DNA of 64,000 nt, taken from positions 124,001-188,000 of the forward strand of contig CAYSCX010000001.1 in assembly GCA_964429575.1 (NCBI GenBank), written 5' to 3'. Both the position numbers and the translations under genes were made by a program. Of the stretch, positions 50,908-60,743 are shown in pieces (position 1 is the first letter of the stretch; each line of letters opens with the position of its first letter). This DNA comes from CAYSCX01 sp964429575 (GTDB taxonomy: Bacteria > Desulfobacterota > Binatia > Binatales > Binataceae). Under the pieces are notes generated by a model. The model had not been told where the DNA came from. It ran no database searches and worked only from the letters and a program-made list of their open reading frames with translations.

Positions 50908-53283
50908 ATGGCAGCAAACCGCGATCGTCTGGCACTGGTCGAACAAATCTCCGCCATCGGCGGCGACGCGAGTGCCGACCTGCGCGAGACGCTCGACCGC
51001 ATCGTCGAGGCGGTCGCAGCGGGCATGGAGGTCGAGGTTTGCTCGCTTTATCTGTTCGATCCGCAGCGCGAACGTTTGGTGCTTCGCGCGACGGTCGGAC
51101 TAGAGCGCGAGTCGGTCGGAAAGGTTTCGATGCGTATCAACGAAGGACTGGTCGGGCTGGTAATTGAGAAGGGCGAACCGGTCTCGGTCACCGACGCGAT
51201 CAGCCACCCGCGCTACAAGTATTTTCCGGAAACCGGTGAGGAGCGCTATCACACCTTTCTCGGCGTTCCAGTGCACGACGGCCGCCAGCGTCCGCTCGGC
51301 GTACTCGTCACTCAGACGCTCTCGCGCCGCAAATTCACCAAGGGTGAGATCAGCTTGCTGCGGACCGCGGCCAACCAGGTCGCGCAAATTCTCTCGCACT
51401 TCCGGCTTCGCGAGTCGCTTGAGACCAAGGAGAAGGAGCGTCTGGAGTATCGCCGCCGGATGATCGAGGCGAACCGCCAGCTCAAGGACTACGAAAAAGT
51501 CGGCGGCAAGCCGCGTGTCGCCGCGCACGCCAAGGTGCGACGGCCCCGTTTGGTCGGGCTGCCCGCTGCGCCAGGATTCGGCCACGGCATCGCGCACGTT
51601 GTCGGCATTTACCTGAGCAGCATCGATCGCAACGAGCGTTCCAAAGATGCCAAGGCGGAAGCCAAGCGGATCGACGAAGCGCTCACTCGCGCGCGGAACG
51701 AAATTGCAGCGTTGCGCGCGCGGATGCAACCGTTGATGCCCGAAGACGATCTCAAGATCTTCGACGCACATCGGCTGATCCTCGAAGACGACGAGTTTGT
51801 CAAACGGATCCGCGACACCATTCATCACGGCTACACGGCAGAAAGTGCGCTGTTCCGAGTGATCGATGAGTTGAGCGCGTCGATGCTGGCGGTGGCGGAC
51901 GGCTATCTGCGCGAACGCGCAACCGATTTCCGCGACGTCGGCCATCGGGTCCTGCGTCACTTGCGCCAGGACGAGCACAAGGGCGCCTTCGCGAAACCGA
52001 CCATCCTGATCGCCGAGGAGCTGACGCTCTCTCAACTGACGCTGGTCTCACATGAGAATCTCGCAGGCATCGCGCTCCAGTCGGGCGGCGTCACTTCACA
52101 CGCCGCGATCCTGGCACGCGCGTTTGAGCTGCCGACCGTCGTGGGCGTCGAGCATCTGATGGAATCCGTCATGGAGGGCGACGACCTGGTGATCGACGGC
52201 AACTCGGGTGTCGTCTACGTAAACCCAAGCACCGAGGTCGAACGCGAGTATGAGGCCCTGACCAAGCGCTACGAGGCGTTCAAGCGCGATCTGCTCGAAG
52301 ACGTTGAAGAGCCATGCGCAACACGTGACGGACATCGAGTTCGGCTCCTGGCAAACATCGCGTTGCTGCCCGATGTGCACTTGGCCATCAAGTACGGCGC
52401 GGAGGGTATCGGACTGCTGAGGTCCGAGTTCTCGTTTCTGACCTACGAGGATTTCCCGGATGAGACCCAGCAACTCAACCTCTACAATCACATCCTCAAG
52501 GCGGCGGGACGTCGTCCGGTGACAATTCGCACGCTGGATATCGGCGCAGACAAGTATCCGCCGTATCTGCGGGTCCCGCGTGAGGACAATCCGTTTCTAG
52601 GCTGGCGCTCGATACGCATCTCGCTCGAAATGCCGGAGCTCTTCAAGGTGCAACTGCGTGCGATCCTCCGTGCTGCGGCCCGGCACAACGTGCGGATCCT
52701 GTTTCCGATGATCTCGAGCCTCGATGAACTTAGGCGCGCGAAGGAACTGCTCGCCGAGGCGCAGAGCGAACTCTACCGCGAAGGTGTCGAACACAACCCC
52801 GACGTACCCGTGGGCATTATGGTCGAGGTGCCGTCGGCGGTGTGGCTTGCGCCGCGGCTCGCGCGCGAGGTCGATTTCTTCTCAATCGGTACGAACGACC
52901 TGATTCAGTACCTGCTCGCCGCGGACCGCAACAATCCGAAGGTCGCCCACCTGTACGAAGCGTTCCATCCGGCGGTGATCTCGGCGATCGGCGAGGTGGT
53001 CAACGTCGCGCGCGCGGCGGACAAGGAAGTCGGAATTTGCGGCGAGATGGGCTCGGACCCGCTCGCGACATTGCTGCTGGTCGGCATCGGACTCGACGAG
53101 ATGAGTTTGTCACCGTTGTTCATCCCCGTGGTCCGCAAGGTGATTCGGGAAACGGATTACCAGACCGCCCGGCTCATCGCCCGCGAAGTGCTTCAGATGG
53201 GTAGCGTGGGGGAAATCAAGGCGTACCTGATCGAGCGCTACCGGGACCTGGGGTTGATTGGGTTGGTGGAGATGTACAGGTAG
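50908..53283 (+). CDS. ptsP: PEP-protein phosphotransferase with GAF domain (Enzyme I-Ntr)
   Basis: 791 residues. The N-terminal GAF sensor domain (about 15-165) is followed by a coiled linker and the Enzyme I module. In that module the phospho-His398 lies in GGVTSHAAILARAFELPTVVG. The PEP-binding barrel has IGLLRSEFSFL, SIGTNDLIQYLLAADRNN and GICGEMGSDP. PtsP starts the nitrogen-PTS relay by passing phosphate from PEP to NPr (PtsO); the GAF domain usually senses nitrogen status. No ptsO or ptsN is in the window. Confidence 0.95.
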   Translation: MAANRDRLALVEQISAIGGDASADLRETLDRIVEAVAAGMEVEVCSLYLFDPQRERLVLRATVGLERESVGKVSMRINEGLVGLVIEKGEPVSVTDAISHPRYKYFPETGEERYHTFLGVPVHDGRQRPLGVLVTQTLSRRKFTKGEISLLRTAANQVAQILSHFRLRESLETKEKERLEYRRRMIEANRQLKDYEKVGGKPRVAAHAKVRRPRLVGLPAAPGFGHGIAHVVGIYLSSIDRNERSKDAKAEAKRIDEALTRARNEIAALRARMQPLMPEDDLKIFDAHRLILEDDEFVKRIRDTIHHGYTAESALFRVIDELSASMLAVADGYLRERATDFRDVGHRVLRHLRQDEHKGAFAKPTILIAEELTLSQLTLVSHENLAGIALQSGGVTSHAAILARAFELPTVVGVEHLMESVMEGDDLVIDGNSGVVYVNPSTEVEREYEALTKRYEAFKRDLLEDVEEPCATRDGHRVRLLANIALLPDVHLAIKYGAEGIGLLRSEFSFLTYEDFPDETQQLNLYNHILKAAGRRPVTIRTLDIGADKYPPYLRVPREDNPFLGWRSIRISLEMPELFKVQLRAILRAAARHNVRILFPMISSLDELRRAKELLAEAQSELYREGVEHNPDVPVGIMVEVPSAVWLAPRLAREVDFFSIGTNDLIQYLLAADRNNPKVAHLYEAFHPAVISAIGEVVNVARAADKEVGICGEMGSDPLATLLLVGIGLDEMSLSPLFIPVVRKVIRETDYQTARLIAREVLQMGSVGEIKAYLIERYRDLGLIGLVEMYR

Positions 53284-53541
53284 CGTCCGCACGGCGGCTG
53301 TCATTGCAGTCGAGCCGCAAGCAGCCATCCGATATGTGAAGCGAGATCGTCTACGGCTGGGCCTTTTGGCGGATCCAACTGTCCGGCCAACCGCTGAAAG
53401 TGCTTGCGAATCAACAAACTTAGCCTGATTTGGGAACCCAAAGATTGACTTTGCAGGTCGAGATTAGTTAACTCTGACCGGTCGGTTAGATGTCGCCCGG
53501 CGAGAGTATTCCCTAGCCCGGGCCCTTATGAGGAAGCCTGA
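53284..53541. promoter_or_regulatory. Leader region of the radical SAM gene
   Basis: 258-bp gap without a gene. A palindrome GACCGGTC with flanking partial symmetry (CTGACCGGTCGGTTA at about 53474-53488) could be an operator of TetR type. GAGGAAG lies upstream of the ATG at 53542. The operator call is a guess from symmetry alone. Confidence 0.25.
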
Positions 53542-55413
53542 ATGACGCTGTTTCTGTCCCTTGCCAGCGTGGTCGGCGTATTGGCGGTGGTGTTGTGGCT
53601 CGTCATCGGACGAAATCGTTATGGAGGAAAGCGCCCAGCGGCGCCTCTGGGTATCGCAGCTGATGCAAGCGCGCTGAACTCGGCCGCCCTCAAACCAGAG
53701 CCCTGCCGCACGATCAGGGTCTATTTCATCAAGCCGTCGCGCTACGACGACGACTACTACGTTTCGTTCTTCCGCTATGGCGTGCAGCCCAACAACACAC
53801 TCACGGTGCTGGCGGCGCTGAACGACGAGTTCAACCGGCGGAACTCGAGCGAGCGCAACGTCTATCTCGAGACGATCATCTGGGATGAGATCTGCGACGG
53901 CATCATCAGCCCCGAGACCGTCAAGGCGATCAAAGAGAAGGCCCACGAAGACGGCGTAGAGCTGCTAATCGGGCTTTCCGGCGTGCAGTCCAATCAGTAC
54001 CCGCGCGGCCGCGACCTTGCGCTGCAGTTCGTTGCGCAGGGGTTGCCGACCATGATGGGCGGGTTTCATGTAAGCGGCTATCCCGACTCCTGCACGTTCC
54101 TCAACGAATGCGGCGTCACGACTGTGGTAGGGGAGGCCGAGAATCTGTGGGGCGACATCCTCGAGGATTTTCTTCGGGGCGAGCTGAAGCATGCGTACGC
54201 GGTGACGGAAGGAATCCGCGCCAAGACGGGCCGCGACGACATCATCGTACCGCTCATCACCGACGCGCAGCTGCCGCTGGTCGATGACCGCTATCTGACT
54301 CGATTCTTCAACAAGGGCATGACCACGCTCGACACGTCGCGCGGCTGCCCGTTCACCTGCTCATACTGCTCGGTGAAAAACGTGATGGGGCGCACGATGC
54401 GCTCGCGCGAGCCGGACTCGGTGGTTGCGTGGGTGCGCGATGCGATGCGCAACCACGGCATCGAGTCGCTGTTCCTGGTCGATGACGACTTCTTCCGCTC
54501 GCCGCGCTGGGAGGAAATTCTGACCGGTCTCGCCGAATTGAAGAAGGAGTATCCAAAGCTTTCGTTCATGATGCAGGTCGACGTGGACGCGTCGTGCTAC
54601 GCCAACCTGGAACCGGGCGAGACCGAGGGCGCGAAGCATCGGCGCAGCCGCCGCTTCGTCGAACTTGCAGCGCAAGCGGGATGCTACCAGGCGTTCGTAG
54701 GTATCGAGTCGCTCAACCCCGACAATCTCAATTTTGCAACCAAGTTCCAGAACACCGACAACCGCAAGCACAAGCTGACGCTCGAGGCCGCGCGCGCGCA
54801 CGTCATTCGCAAGTACCAGCGCGTGGTCGATAACTGGCACAAGTTTGGAATTTCAGTGCACGCCGGCTACATGCTCGGATTTCCGTTCGACGCTGCGGAC
54901 TGCGGGCGAGTTGCCGCGCAGACGCTCAAGAAGATCGGCTTCGACATCGTGTCGTTCTTCATCATGACGCCGCTGCCCGGCACCGAAGACCAGGTGCGCT
55001 ACACGCAGGAAGGCGCGATCATTGACTGGGATTTCAATAACCTCGACTCCCAGCACGTGACGCTTAAGCACGATCTAATGGACAGCGATTCGTGGCTGCG
55101 CGCGTACCGTGAGGCGTTCACGTCGTTCTACTCGGTACCGCGGTTCGTGCATGAAATCTTTACGATGTGCGGCGGGCGCGGGCTTGCCGCCGAGGCGCGC
55201 CGTTCGGTAGTGCGCCAGTTCCTCTACTACTTCTTCAGCTACCGCCAGGGACGCCATCCAATGGTCGGCGGCATCTGGCCGATCAAGCGCCGCGACGTTC
55301 GACGCATCGCGTTCACGGACGGCGAGGCGCGCCGCCATTATCTGAGCGGGATGCGTTTCGACGCGATTTTGAGGGGCGATTCGGACGGCGGATTCGCAGC
55401 CGCGCCGGCGTAG
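53542..55413 (+). CDS. Membrane-anchored B12-binding radical SAM protein
   Basis: 623 residues. A single N-terminal membrane helix (LFLSLASVVGVLAVVLWLVIG) comes first, then a cobalamin-binding-like Rossmann region (about 60-210, with LLIGLSGVQSNQYPRG and MMGGFHVSGYPD). The radical SAM core carries the cluster motif CPFTCSYCS at about residues 272-280. VGIESLNPDNL and HAGYMLGFPFD are typical later strands. The overall plan is like B12-dependent methylases and P-methylase or hopanoid-methylase relatives; the substrate is unknown. The membrane anchor suggests a lipid or membrane-bound substrate. Confidence 0.87.
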   Translation: MTLFLSLASVVGVLAVVLWLVIGRNRYGGKRPAAPLGIAADASALNSAALKPEPCRTIRVYFIKPSRYDDDYYVSFFRYGVQPNNTLTVLAALNDEFNRRNSSERNVYLETIIWDEICDGIISPETVKAIKEKAHEDGVELLIGLSGVQSNQYPRGRDLALQFVAQGLPTMMGGFHVSGYPDSCTFLNECGVTTVVGEAENLWGDILEDFLRGELKHAYAVTEGIRAKTGRDDIIVPLITDAQLPLVDDRYLTRFFNKGMTTLDTSRGCPFTCSYCSVKNVMGRTMRSREPDSVVAWVRDAMRNHGIESLFLVDDDFFRSPRWEEILTGLAELKKEYPKLSFMMQVDVDASCYANLEPGETEGAKHRRSRRFVELAAQAGCYQAFVGIESLNPDNLNFATKFQNTDNRKHKLTLEAARAHVIRKYQRVVDNWHKFGISVHAGYMLGFPFDAADCGRVAAQTLKKIGFDIVSFFIMTPLPGTEDQVRYTQEGAIIDWDFNNLDSQHVTLKHDLMDSDSWLRAYREAFTSFYSVPRFVHEIFTMCGGRGLAAEARRSVVRQFLYYFFSYRQGRHPMVGGIWPIKRRDVRRIAFTDGEARRHYLSGMRFDAILRGDSDGGFAAAPA

Positions 55414-55606
55414 CAATTCGCTCGAATCGCGCGCACCAATCGTCGTATCGGACTACGTCCGCCACTTCAGTTCGTCATTCGCTCCCGGCGCGAAGATCTG
55501 AGGTGCAATTTCGCCGTGACTGGTACGGGCCTTGGCTCGCCGCACCATTTCGTCGGAATCCCACTTGCGCGCACGGTTGCAAAGCCGCTAGGGGTTCAAC
55601 ACGGCG

Positions 55607-56521
55607 ATGGGAAATGACCCACTGATACTGATCGCGGCATTCGTCGCGCTGATGATTCTGCTCGCGGTGCGTACCACGCGTCGGATCGTAATCACGTTGG
55701 TGAGAGTCGGGGTTTCTATCGCCGCTATCGCGACTGCAGTCGCCGGGCTCGCGATTCTGCTGAACAACGTGACGATCTACGATCCGCCGGGCATAACGGC
55801 TCGCGTCACGCGATTCCTTACGGTCAACCACGCCGCCACCAGCAAAGAGGGACTTTCCACCGAGGTTTGCGTATGGGGCGACGAACCGACGCCGACTCCG
55901 TCACCATCGCCTGCAGCGGCAAAGGCTGCGACCGCCTCGCCGACTCCCACTCCCAAAGCCGCCGCCAAATCCAAGGGCAAGGCGAAGCCCGTCGCCGCGA
56001 CGCCGACCTCGACTCCGGCTCCATCGCCGTTGGCCTCCCCGACACCTGCCGCCGCCGAAGAGCAGCCCCAGATGTATCCGGAGCTGGTACGCCACGGTTA
56101 TCCGGGAATCGGCGCGCGCCAGCTTTACGATGAAGCACTGGCGACCGCGAAGGCGCTTCCCGGCTGGCGGGTAATCGCAAACGATCCAAAGAAGCAGACG
56201 ATTGACTGCATCTACACCACCCGTTTCCTCGGCTGGCAGGACGACGTCCGCATCACCGTGTCCGCGAAGAGCGAAATTGACGTGTGCTCACGCTCGCGGG
56301 TCGCTCTGGCGGATTCGACCTCGATGCTGTGGTGGTTTCCCGGCGACTTCGGCGCGAACATCGGCCACATCAAGGAGTTCTACGCGGTGCTCGATCCGCG
56401 CATTGACGCGCTCTACAAGGCCGAGGAGGAGCGCATGCAGAAGGAGCCGACAAAGCCCAAGGTCAAGCAGCCGAGCATCGAGGAGTTCGAGGCGGCTCCG
56501 CCGCCGATAGATTTGGAATAG
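55607..56521 (+). CDS. DUF1499 domain protein with membrane helices and Pro/Ala linker
   Basis: 304 residues. Two N-terminal membrane segments (ILIAAFVALMILLAV and ITLVRVGVSIAAIATAVAGLAILL) precede a long low-complexity linker rich in Pro, Thr, Ala and Lys (about residues 85-155). A DUF1499 domain follows: YDEALATAKALPGWRVIANDP, YTTRFLGWQDDVRITV, EIDVCSRSRVALADS and NIGHIKEFYAVLD. The function of DUF1499 is unknown. It may form a unit with the membrane-anchored radical SAM protein 193 bp upstream. Confidence 0.82.
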   Translation: MGNDPLILIAAFVALMILLAVRTTRRIVITLVRVGVSIAAIATAVAGLAILLNNVTIYDPPGITARVTRFLTVNHAATSKEGLSTEVCVWGDEPTPTPSPSPAAAKAATASPTPTPKAAAKSKGKAKPVAATPTSTPAPSPLASPTPAAAEEQPQMYPELVRHGYPGIGARQLYDEALATAKALPGWRVIANDPKKQTIDCIYTTRFLGWQDDVRITVSAKSEIDVCSRSRVALADSTSMLWWFPGDFGANIGHIKEFYAVLDPRIDALYKAEEERMQKEPTKPKVKQPSIEEFEAAPPPIDLE

Positions 56522-57407
56522 GCGCGCGGTGCAGGCGGCAAGCGCCCGCTATCCCTCACCCGCCGGTCGCCGAGCCGCGACTCCCAATAACACGAAGTGA
56601 GGCTTCGGCGAGGAACCGCTCCTGCTGGTCGGGTTGGTGGAGAAGAAGGGCGGTGTGGTTCGCAGGGAGAGGGGACAGAGAAGGGCGCACAGCCGTGCGC
56701 CCCTACGGGAGAGGGGAAGATTCAGGCACCCTCACCCGCGCACGACTATTCGCCGCGCGTGGACCTTCGACAGGCTCAGGGCAGGCTCTCTCCCGGGGGG
56801 CGAGGTGAAGAGTCCGGGTGCGGCAGCAGCGATGGTTCGCAGCGCCCCCGGCTAGGATCGCCCTAACTGCTAATTCAGACGCGGGCTTGGGGAGCAACCG
56901 AAGCGGTCACAACCCGAAGCGCCGCGAGGGCTTCCAGCCGGGGGTGCCTGCGTCGCGGAACGGCCCAAACCACCGGAAAGGAAGGAAGTACGATTGGTGC
57001 GGGGGACAGCCGCGACCCAACCGCCCGCGCGTAAAGACGCGGAATCGAACAGGTTTGACACCGCGATTCCATGTGGCACACAGATCGCCGCGTTCGTTGA
57101 GAAGCGGGACTCGTCGAGCAAGCTGTCGATAACGCGCATCACTAATCAATTAGTAGGATAATTAGTCAGTATGTTCTTGGCGTTCTGCGGACTGAGTAGC
57201 AATATGAGTCTTACGCTAGCTGAAGCGCCGAGCGAGAAGCTATCCGCAGTCGCGCCATCTGTCAAGGAGGCCCGTCTAAATCCGGGGTGGGGGTTGGAAC
57301 AGCCTGCCGACGATGTTCGCGCCTCTGGCCGGAGGGCCATGAAAGCGGGGCGGCGGGGCTTTCGCCCCGCCGCCCCGAAGAGACACAAATACCGACGTTC
57401 GCGCTGT
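56522..57407. other. Gene-poor, repeat-rich region
   Basis: 886 bp in which no frame looks coding. It contains a perfect hairpin GGGCGCAC-AGCC-GTGCGCCC (56683-56702), an inverted copy of the dispersed 22-bp repeat (56764-56785), an AT-rich island at 57138-57172 with the palindrome ACTAATCAATTAGT, and a strong GC hairpin at 57347-57376. Confidence 0.5.
57347..57376. terminator. Strong GC hairpin downstream of the exported-protein gene
   Basis: Perfect 13-bp stem GGGGCGGCGGGGC/GCCCCGCCGCCCC with loop TTTC, about 30 bp past the minus-strand stop at 57408. No long T-run follows, so it may be an mRNA-stabilising or weak terminator structure. Confidence 0.5.
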
Positions 57408-58470
57408 TTACGGACAGGTCACGTCGACACTAACGCGGCCGGTGTAAGTGGACTTCGTGGGTACCCCTGCGTCAGGCGTGAAGGTGGTGGACCACGGTCC
57501 GGTCAGGAACTCCGTAAGAGGAGCTGTCGGGCAGCTGAGGCTGGCCGTAGTGCCGCAAACCCTCACGTCGAGCGTCGCGTCACTGCCGGAGCTCATCGTG
57601 CCGATGTTCCAGAGGATCACGTCGTTCCTCTTGTTGTTGTTGCGAACTACGGCAGTGCCGCTACCCGTCGAGGCACTCAGAATGGCGCTCGTGGTAGACG
57701 TGCACGACCCGCCGGATGGCGGGGTGACGCCGGTTGCGTTGCAAATCTTGCCTGTCCAGCCGTTCGATCCGCCTTGCGCGGTGACGTTGCTCAGGTGCTC
57801 GCATGCGTGGACCGTAATCCGGAAGACCCAGCACTCCGCGTCGTTCGGAGGGGGTACTCCGTTGCCCGAGGCACGGGTCGCCGCGATAGTGCCACCGCTG
57901 CATGAGACAGGGTCGATGATCAGATCTTCGCAGGGACTCGTGGACGCCTTGAAAACAGACGGCACGAAAGCCGATCACCATACCGCCCAGGCCTGACGTA
58001 TCGAACAAGTTGCTGAACTCCCCGCTCCCGTCTGGCGTGCCAGACGCTGAGCCACCATAAGGGGGGATATCCGAGAAAGTCGCGTGCTCGCAGTGGCCGC
58101 CGCCGCCGGGGTCGCACTGCGATGAGTTGCTGCAGACAGCGCCAGCGAAAGCGCCGCCCTGACAGATGCCGTTGCCGCACTGCACGCCGGTACCGCTGAC
58201 GGTGTTTTCCTGAAGCGTTATCGTGCCGACCGTGACAGCCAGATTCTCAGTAGCGCCCGTACCAGGGCACCCCGAGCCGACTAGCGTTTCTTTTGCTGAA
58301 CCTGTGACGGTCGCGTCTGTCCCGTCGGTGACCGGGTTAGGGGACAAGCTGATGCCTGACTTCGTGCACTTGGGCACGGCGTACGCGGTGCCCGCGGCGA
58401 GCATCAGCAGCGCGATGGGCGCGATGGCCGCGGCGATCCTGCTCAAAATGAAACGGTTAAGGCTAAGCAT
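57408..58470 (-). pseudogene. Frameshifted exported Cys/Ser/Thr-rich protein
   Basis: From ATG 58468-58470 (GAGGAG upstream) there is a signal peptide (IAAAIAPIALLMLAAGTAYA), then a Gly/Thr/Ser-rich secreted domain with paired Cys (GVQCGNGICQGG, GAVCSNSSQCDPGG). This frame stays plausible to GMVIGFRA near 57985. From there the neighbouring frame continues the same style: VPSVFKASTSPCEDLIIDP, ending in RVSVDVTCP at 57408. One frameshift near 57970-57990 joins them into about 353 residues. It is either a recent pseudogene, a programmed shift or an assembly error. No family recognised. Confidence 0.65.
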
Positions 58471-58623
58471 GCGATGTCAACTCCTCGCAAGTGCAGGTTG
58501 GGCGCCCGCTCGGGCGCTGCAAGGCAGGAACTTCTGTCCTGCCGCAGTCGGCTCCGTTATGTTCTCTCGAGCGAATCGAAGTGCGCGCGGCGCCACTTGC
58601 GCGCCGCGCATCAGGCCGGACGA

Positions 58624-58974
58624 TCAGGCGGGCGGTGCGCGCGCATCGCGCGAGGAGAGGACAGGGGCTAGGGAAGGAGCGCGGTTGACGCGGGGGACAA
58701 CCGCGTTGGGACCAACCGCGTGGGGAATGCATAGCGATACGAAACCGATGGTCGCGTCGGGCGCGCAAAGATCGCTGTTGAGGAAGGCGTAACGCGCAAG
58801 CCGGCTGGCGGCGCTCCGGTAAGCGCTGGGCGCGCCCTGCATCAGGGCGGCGATGCCCACCGGGAGCGGTTCGACCGGATATGGCGGGGTGAGGATCGCG
58901 AGCCAGAAGCTCGCGACCAACGCCCATCCGAGCGGGATCAGCGCTTTGCGCGGGCTATCCGGGCTTCCGTTCAT
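58624..58974 (-). CDS. Hypothetical protein with one membrane segment
   Basis: 116 residues starting MNGSPDSPRKALIPLGWALV, with a hydrophobic helix (LGWALVASFWLAIL) and an otherwise Ala/Pro-rich sequence. An AT-rich promoter-like stretch lies directly upstream on the same strand (TTCAAA and TATTAT spaced by 18 bp within 58990-59040), which supports expression of this frame and the exported protein after it. No family recognised. Confidence 0.4.
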   Translation of the reverse strand: MNGSPDSPRKALIPLGWALVASFWLAILTPPYPVEPLPVGIAALMQGAPSAYRSAASRLARYAFLNSDLCAPDATIGFVSLCIPHAVGPNAVVPRVNRAPSLAPVLSSRDARAPPA

Positions 58975-59415
58975 CAGTCTGGCTGGCTAACTAAATTGTA
59001 TAATAACTAGACAATTTGTTAGTTTTGAACTGCTTTAGTTATAAGCCTTAACTAGATTGCAGCTATATCACGCAACTTGAGCGTCCAGAGGGTAGTGTCG
59101 CGCCAACATTGTGTCAATGGCGAATACTCGCCTCCGGACGGGTGAGAAGATTAGGACAGACGCCCGATCCTTCGCCCATGGCTCAGGACAAGTCTTTCCG
59201 GCAGGCTGTTGAGCACCCGTCCGCACCGGCTGCGCCATGTTCTGGGTTTCCCGACACCCTGCTAGGGCGCTGATGCTAAGGTTGCGAGCCAGAGACTTGC
59301 GAGGAAGGTCCGCGCGGGCGCGATCGCTGCTGCGGGTGGGCGATGGCGCCGATCCACGTCTTCGGAACCTCCACAGCTCATTGGAATTGACGTGGTCAGC
59401 CGTGAGCGTTGACGC
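58975..59415. other. Intergenic region with AT-rich island and repeat remnant
   Basis: 441 bp. An AT-rich island at about 58985-59060 carries an imperfect inverted repeat AACTAAATTGT...ACAATTTGTTAGTT, likely promoter/operator DNA for the minus-strand genes. A degenerate copy of the 159-bp repeat family lies at 59199-59264. Nothing else recognised. Confidence 0.45.
59199..59264. repeat. Degenerate single-hairpin relative of the 159-bp repeat
   Basis: 66 bp starting GGCAGGCTGTTGAG and ending CCCGACACCCTGCTA. Both ends match the arms of the 159-bp element, but only one hairpin is present and the middle is unrelated. Probably a deletion derivative or a solo end. Confidence 0.5.
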
Positions 59416-59559
59416 TCAGACCAATCCTCGGGTCAAACGCGGAACGGTCGATGTCGGTGCTTCCGGCTTATGCGGAGTACTTGCCGCGAGCATGATGCCC
59501 ATCGTGGCGGCGGCTAGTGCAATCATCGCGAGGCGGTTCTGCAGGATGCGCTTCAACAT
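59416..59559 (-). CDS. Possible 47-residue membrane peptide
   Basis: From ATG 59557-59559, with GGAGA seven bases upstream: MLKRILQNRLAMIALAAATM followed by GIMLAASTPHKPEAPTSTVP. A basic start, one hydrophobic helix and a Pro/Thr-rich tail give a typical small membrane or exported peptide. No homologue known to me. Confidence 0.4.
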   Translation of the reverse strand: MLKRILQNRLAMIALAAATMGIMLAASTPHKPEAPTSTVPRLTRGLV

Positions 59560-60163
59560 GGAAGGTCTCCGTTCGATAAGTTGGTCGAGGGTCGGCTCGG
59601 GCAAGTCGATTGGGGAGTTTTCGTTAGTCCTCGGTCGGAGGCGATGAGCAAGCGGGATTCGCGAGGCGGCCGGCCAAGCGCGCTGCCGCGCACCGCGCGG
59701 AGGCTCGCGATCGTCGCGGCGGGAGGGGGAGCGGCCGGTAGTCCGGGGGAGGTCCGGAGCAGATCCGGCCGCATCACCGCCAAGATCGTTCGCGAAAGAA
59801 TTGGGACATGGCGCAATCGGGTGCTGGGTGCGGGTTTGCATGTGGTTTAGGCGGGCGTTTAACAGACTGTAGAGATTTACTACTCTCTGTTGTTATTGGA
59901 TGCTTTCAGTTTCTCCCGGCTGCTCTGGTTGCTCTAAGCGCGTTATCGCTACGCTACTGGCTGTAGGGAAGAGTTGTCAATGTGATTTTCCGGCTCAGGA
60001 CGTCAAATAGTAACGCTGCGGCTGGAACGTTTGGTAAAGTGGTAACGGCGGATGAAGTAAAGCTCCGCGAATCCACGATATTTCGACAGTTGACCGCTTC
60101 GGCGGGTGACGGGCGTGCTCGGTTGTGAGAACATGCGAATCCCGCACGGGTGCCGCACTCCCA
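59560..60163. other. Intergenic region upstream of DUF507 genes
   Basis: 604 bp with no convincing gene on either strand. Composition becomes AT-richer between about 59850 and 60010. Presumably contains the promoters of the small membrane peptide and of the DUF507 genes. Confidence 0.4.
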
Positions 60164-60442
60164 ATGCCGACGCTACGTGAAGCCCAGATCGATTCGCTTG
60201 CGAACCACTTGGTGTCGGGGCTGGTGGCGCGCGGAGCGATCAAGCCCACGCGAGACGTAAAGGAACTCGTCGCCTGTGTGGTCGAGCTTATGTCCGCCAA
60301 CTTCGAAGAAGAGGCGGGCCTGGAGGATGAAGCTGATCGAATGGCGGAGCAGCAAGTGCGCCTCAATTCGAGCCTCGACGTGACGCGGCTCAGAACGATG
60401 ATCAAGCAGCGCCTGGCGGACAAGAAGGGCTTCACGCTGTGA
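60164..60442 (+). CDS. DUF507 family protein, first copy
   Basis: 92 residues, helical: LREAQIDSLANHLVSGLVARGAI, then LVACVVELMSANFEEEAGLEDEADRM and RTMIKQRLADKKGFTL. This matches DUF507, a small family typical of deltaproteobacterial-grade genomes and often found as tandem pairs. I start at the ATG at 60164 because an upstream frame adds an Arg/Cys-rich stretch unlike the family. Function unknown. Confidence 0.75.
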   Translation: MPTLREAQIDSLANHLVSGLVARGAIKPTRDVKELVACVVELMSANFEEEAGLEDEADRMAEQQVRLNSSLDVTRLRTMIKQRLADKKGFTL

Positions 60443-60464
60443 TGCCGGCGCCGAGCAGCGTTCG

Positions 60465-60743
60465 ATGAAACTCAGCGAGGCGAGAGTGCTTTATCTGGCG
60501 CGTGAGTCATTGGCCCGGCTGCGCGACGAAGGGCTCGCAGAGGTTACGAACTTTGCGCTGGCTCTACGCCAGGCGCGCGCGCTGGTTTCCGAATGGTTCG
60601 ATAAGGGCGACGAAATCGACGCGACGGTGCGGCGCAAGATCCAATCACTCAAGCGCGGCGTGGCGCAAGGCAGTCCCGAGTGGGAAATTCTCTACCGCCG
60701 CTATCGCGAGGAGGAGCAGCGCAAGAAGGGTCCCTTGCGATAG
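60465..60743 (+). CDS. DUF507 family protein, second copy
   Basis: 92 residues starting MKLSEARVLYLARESLARLRDEGLAE, the typical DUF507 N terminus, and ending in RRKIQSLKRGVAQGSPEWEILYRRYREEEQRK. 22 bp after the first copy. The charged helical nature suggests a protein- or nucleic-acid-binding partner. Confidence 0.8.
   Translation: MKLSEARVLYLARESLARLRDEGLAEVTNFALALRQARALVSEWFDKGDEIDATVRRKIQSLKRGVAQGSPEWEILYRRYREEEQRKKGPLR

Noticed and set aside
57171..57905. 244-codon plus-strand frame
   Set aside because: Mostly antisense to the frameshifted exported protein, Arg/Gly-rich and without motifs; the start lies in an AT-rich repeat island.
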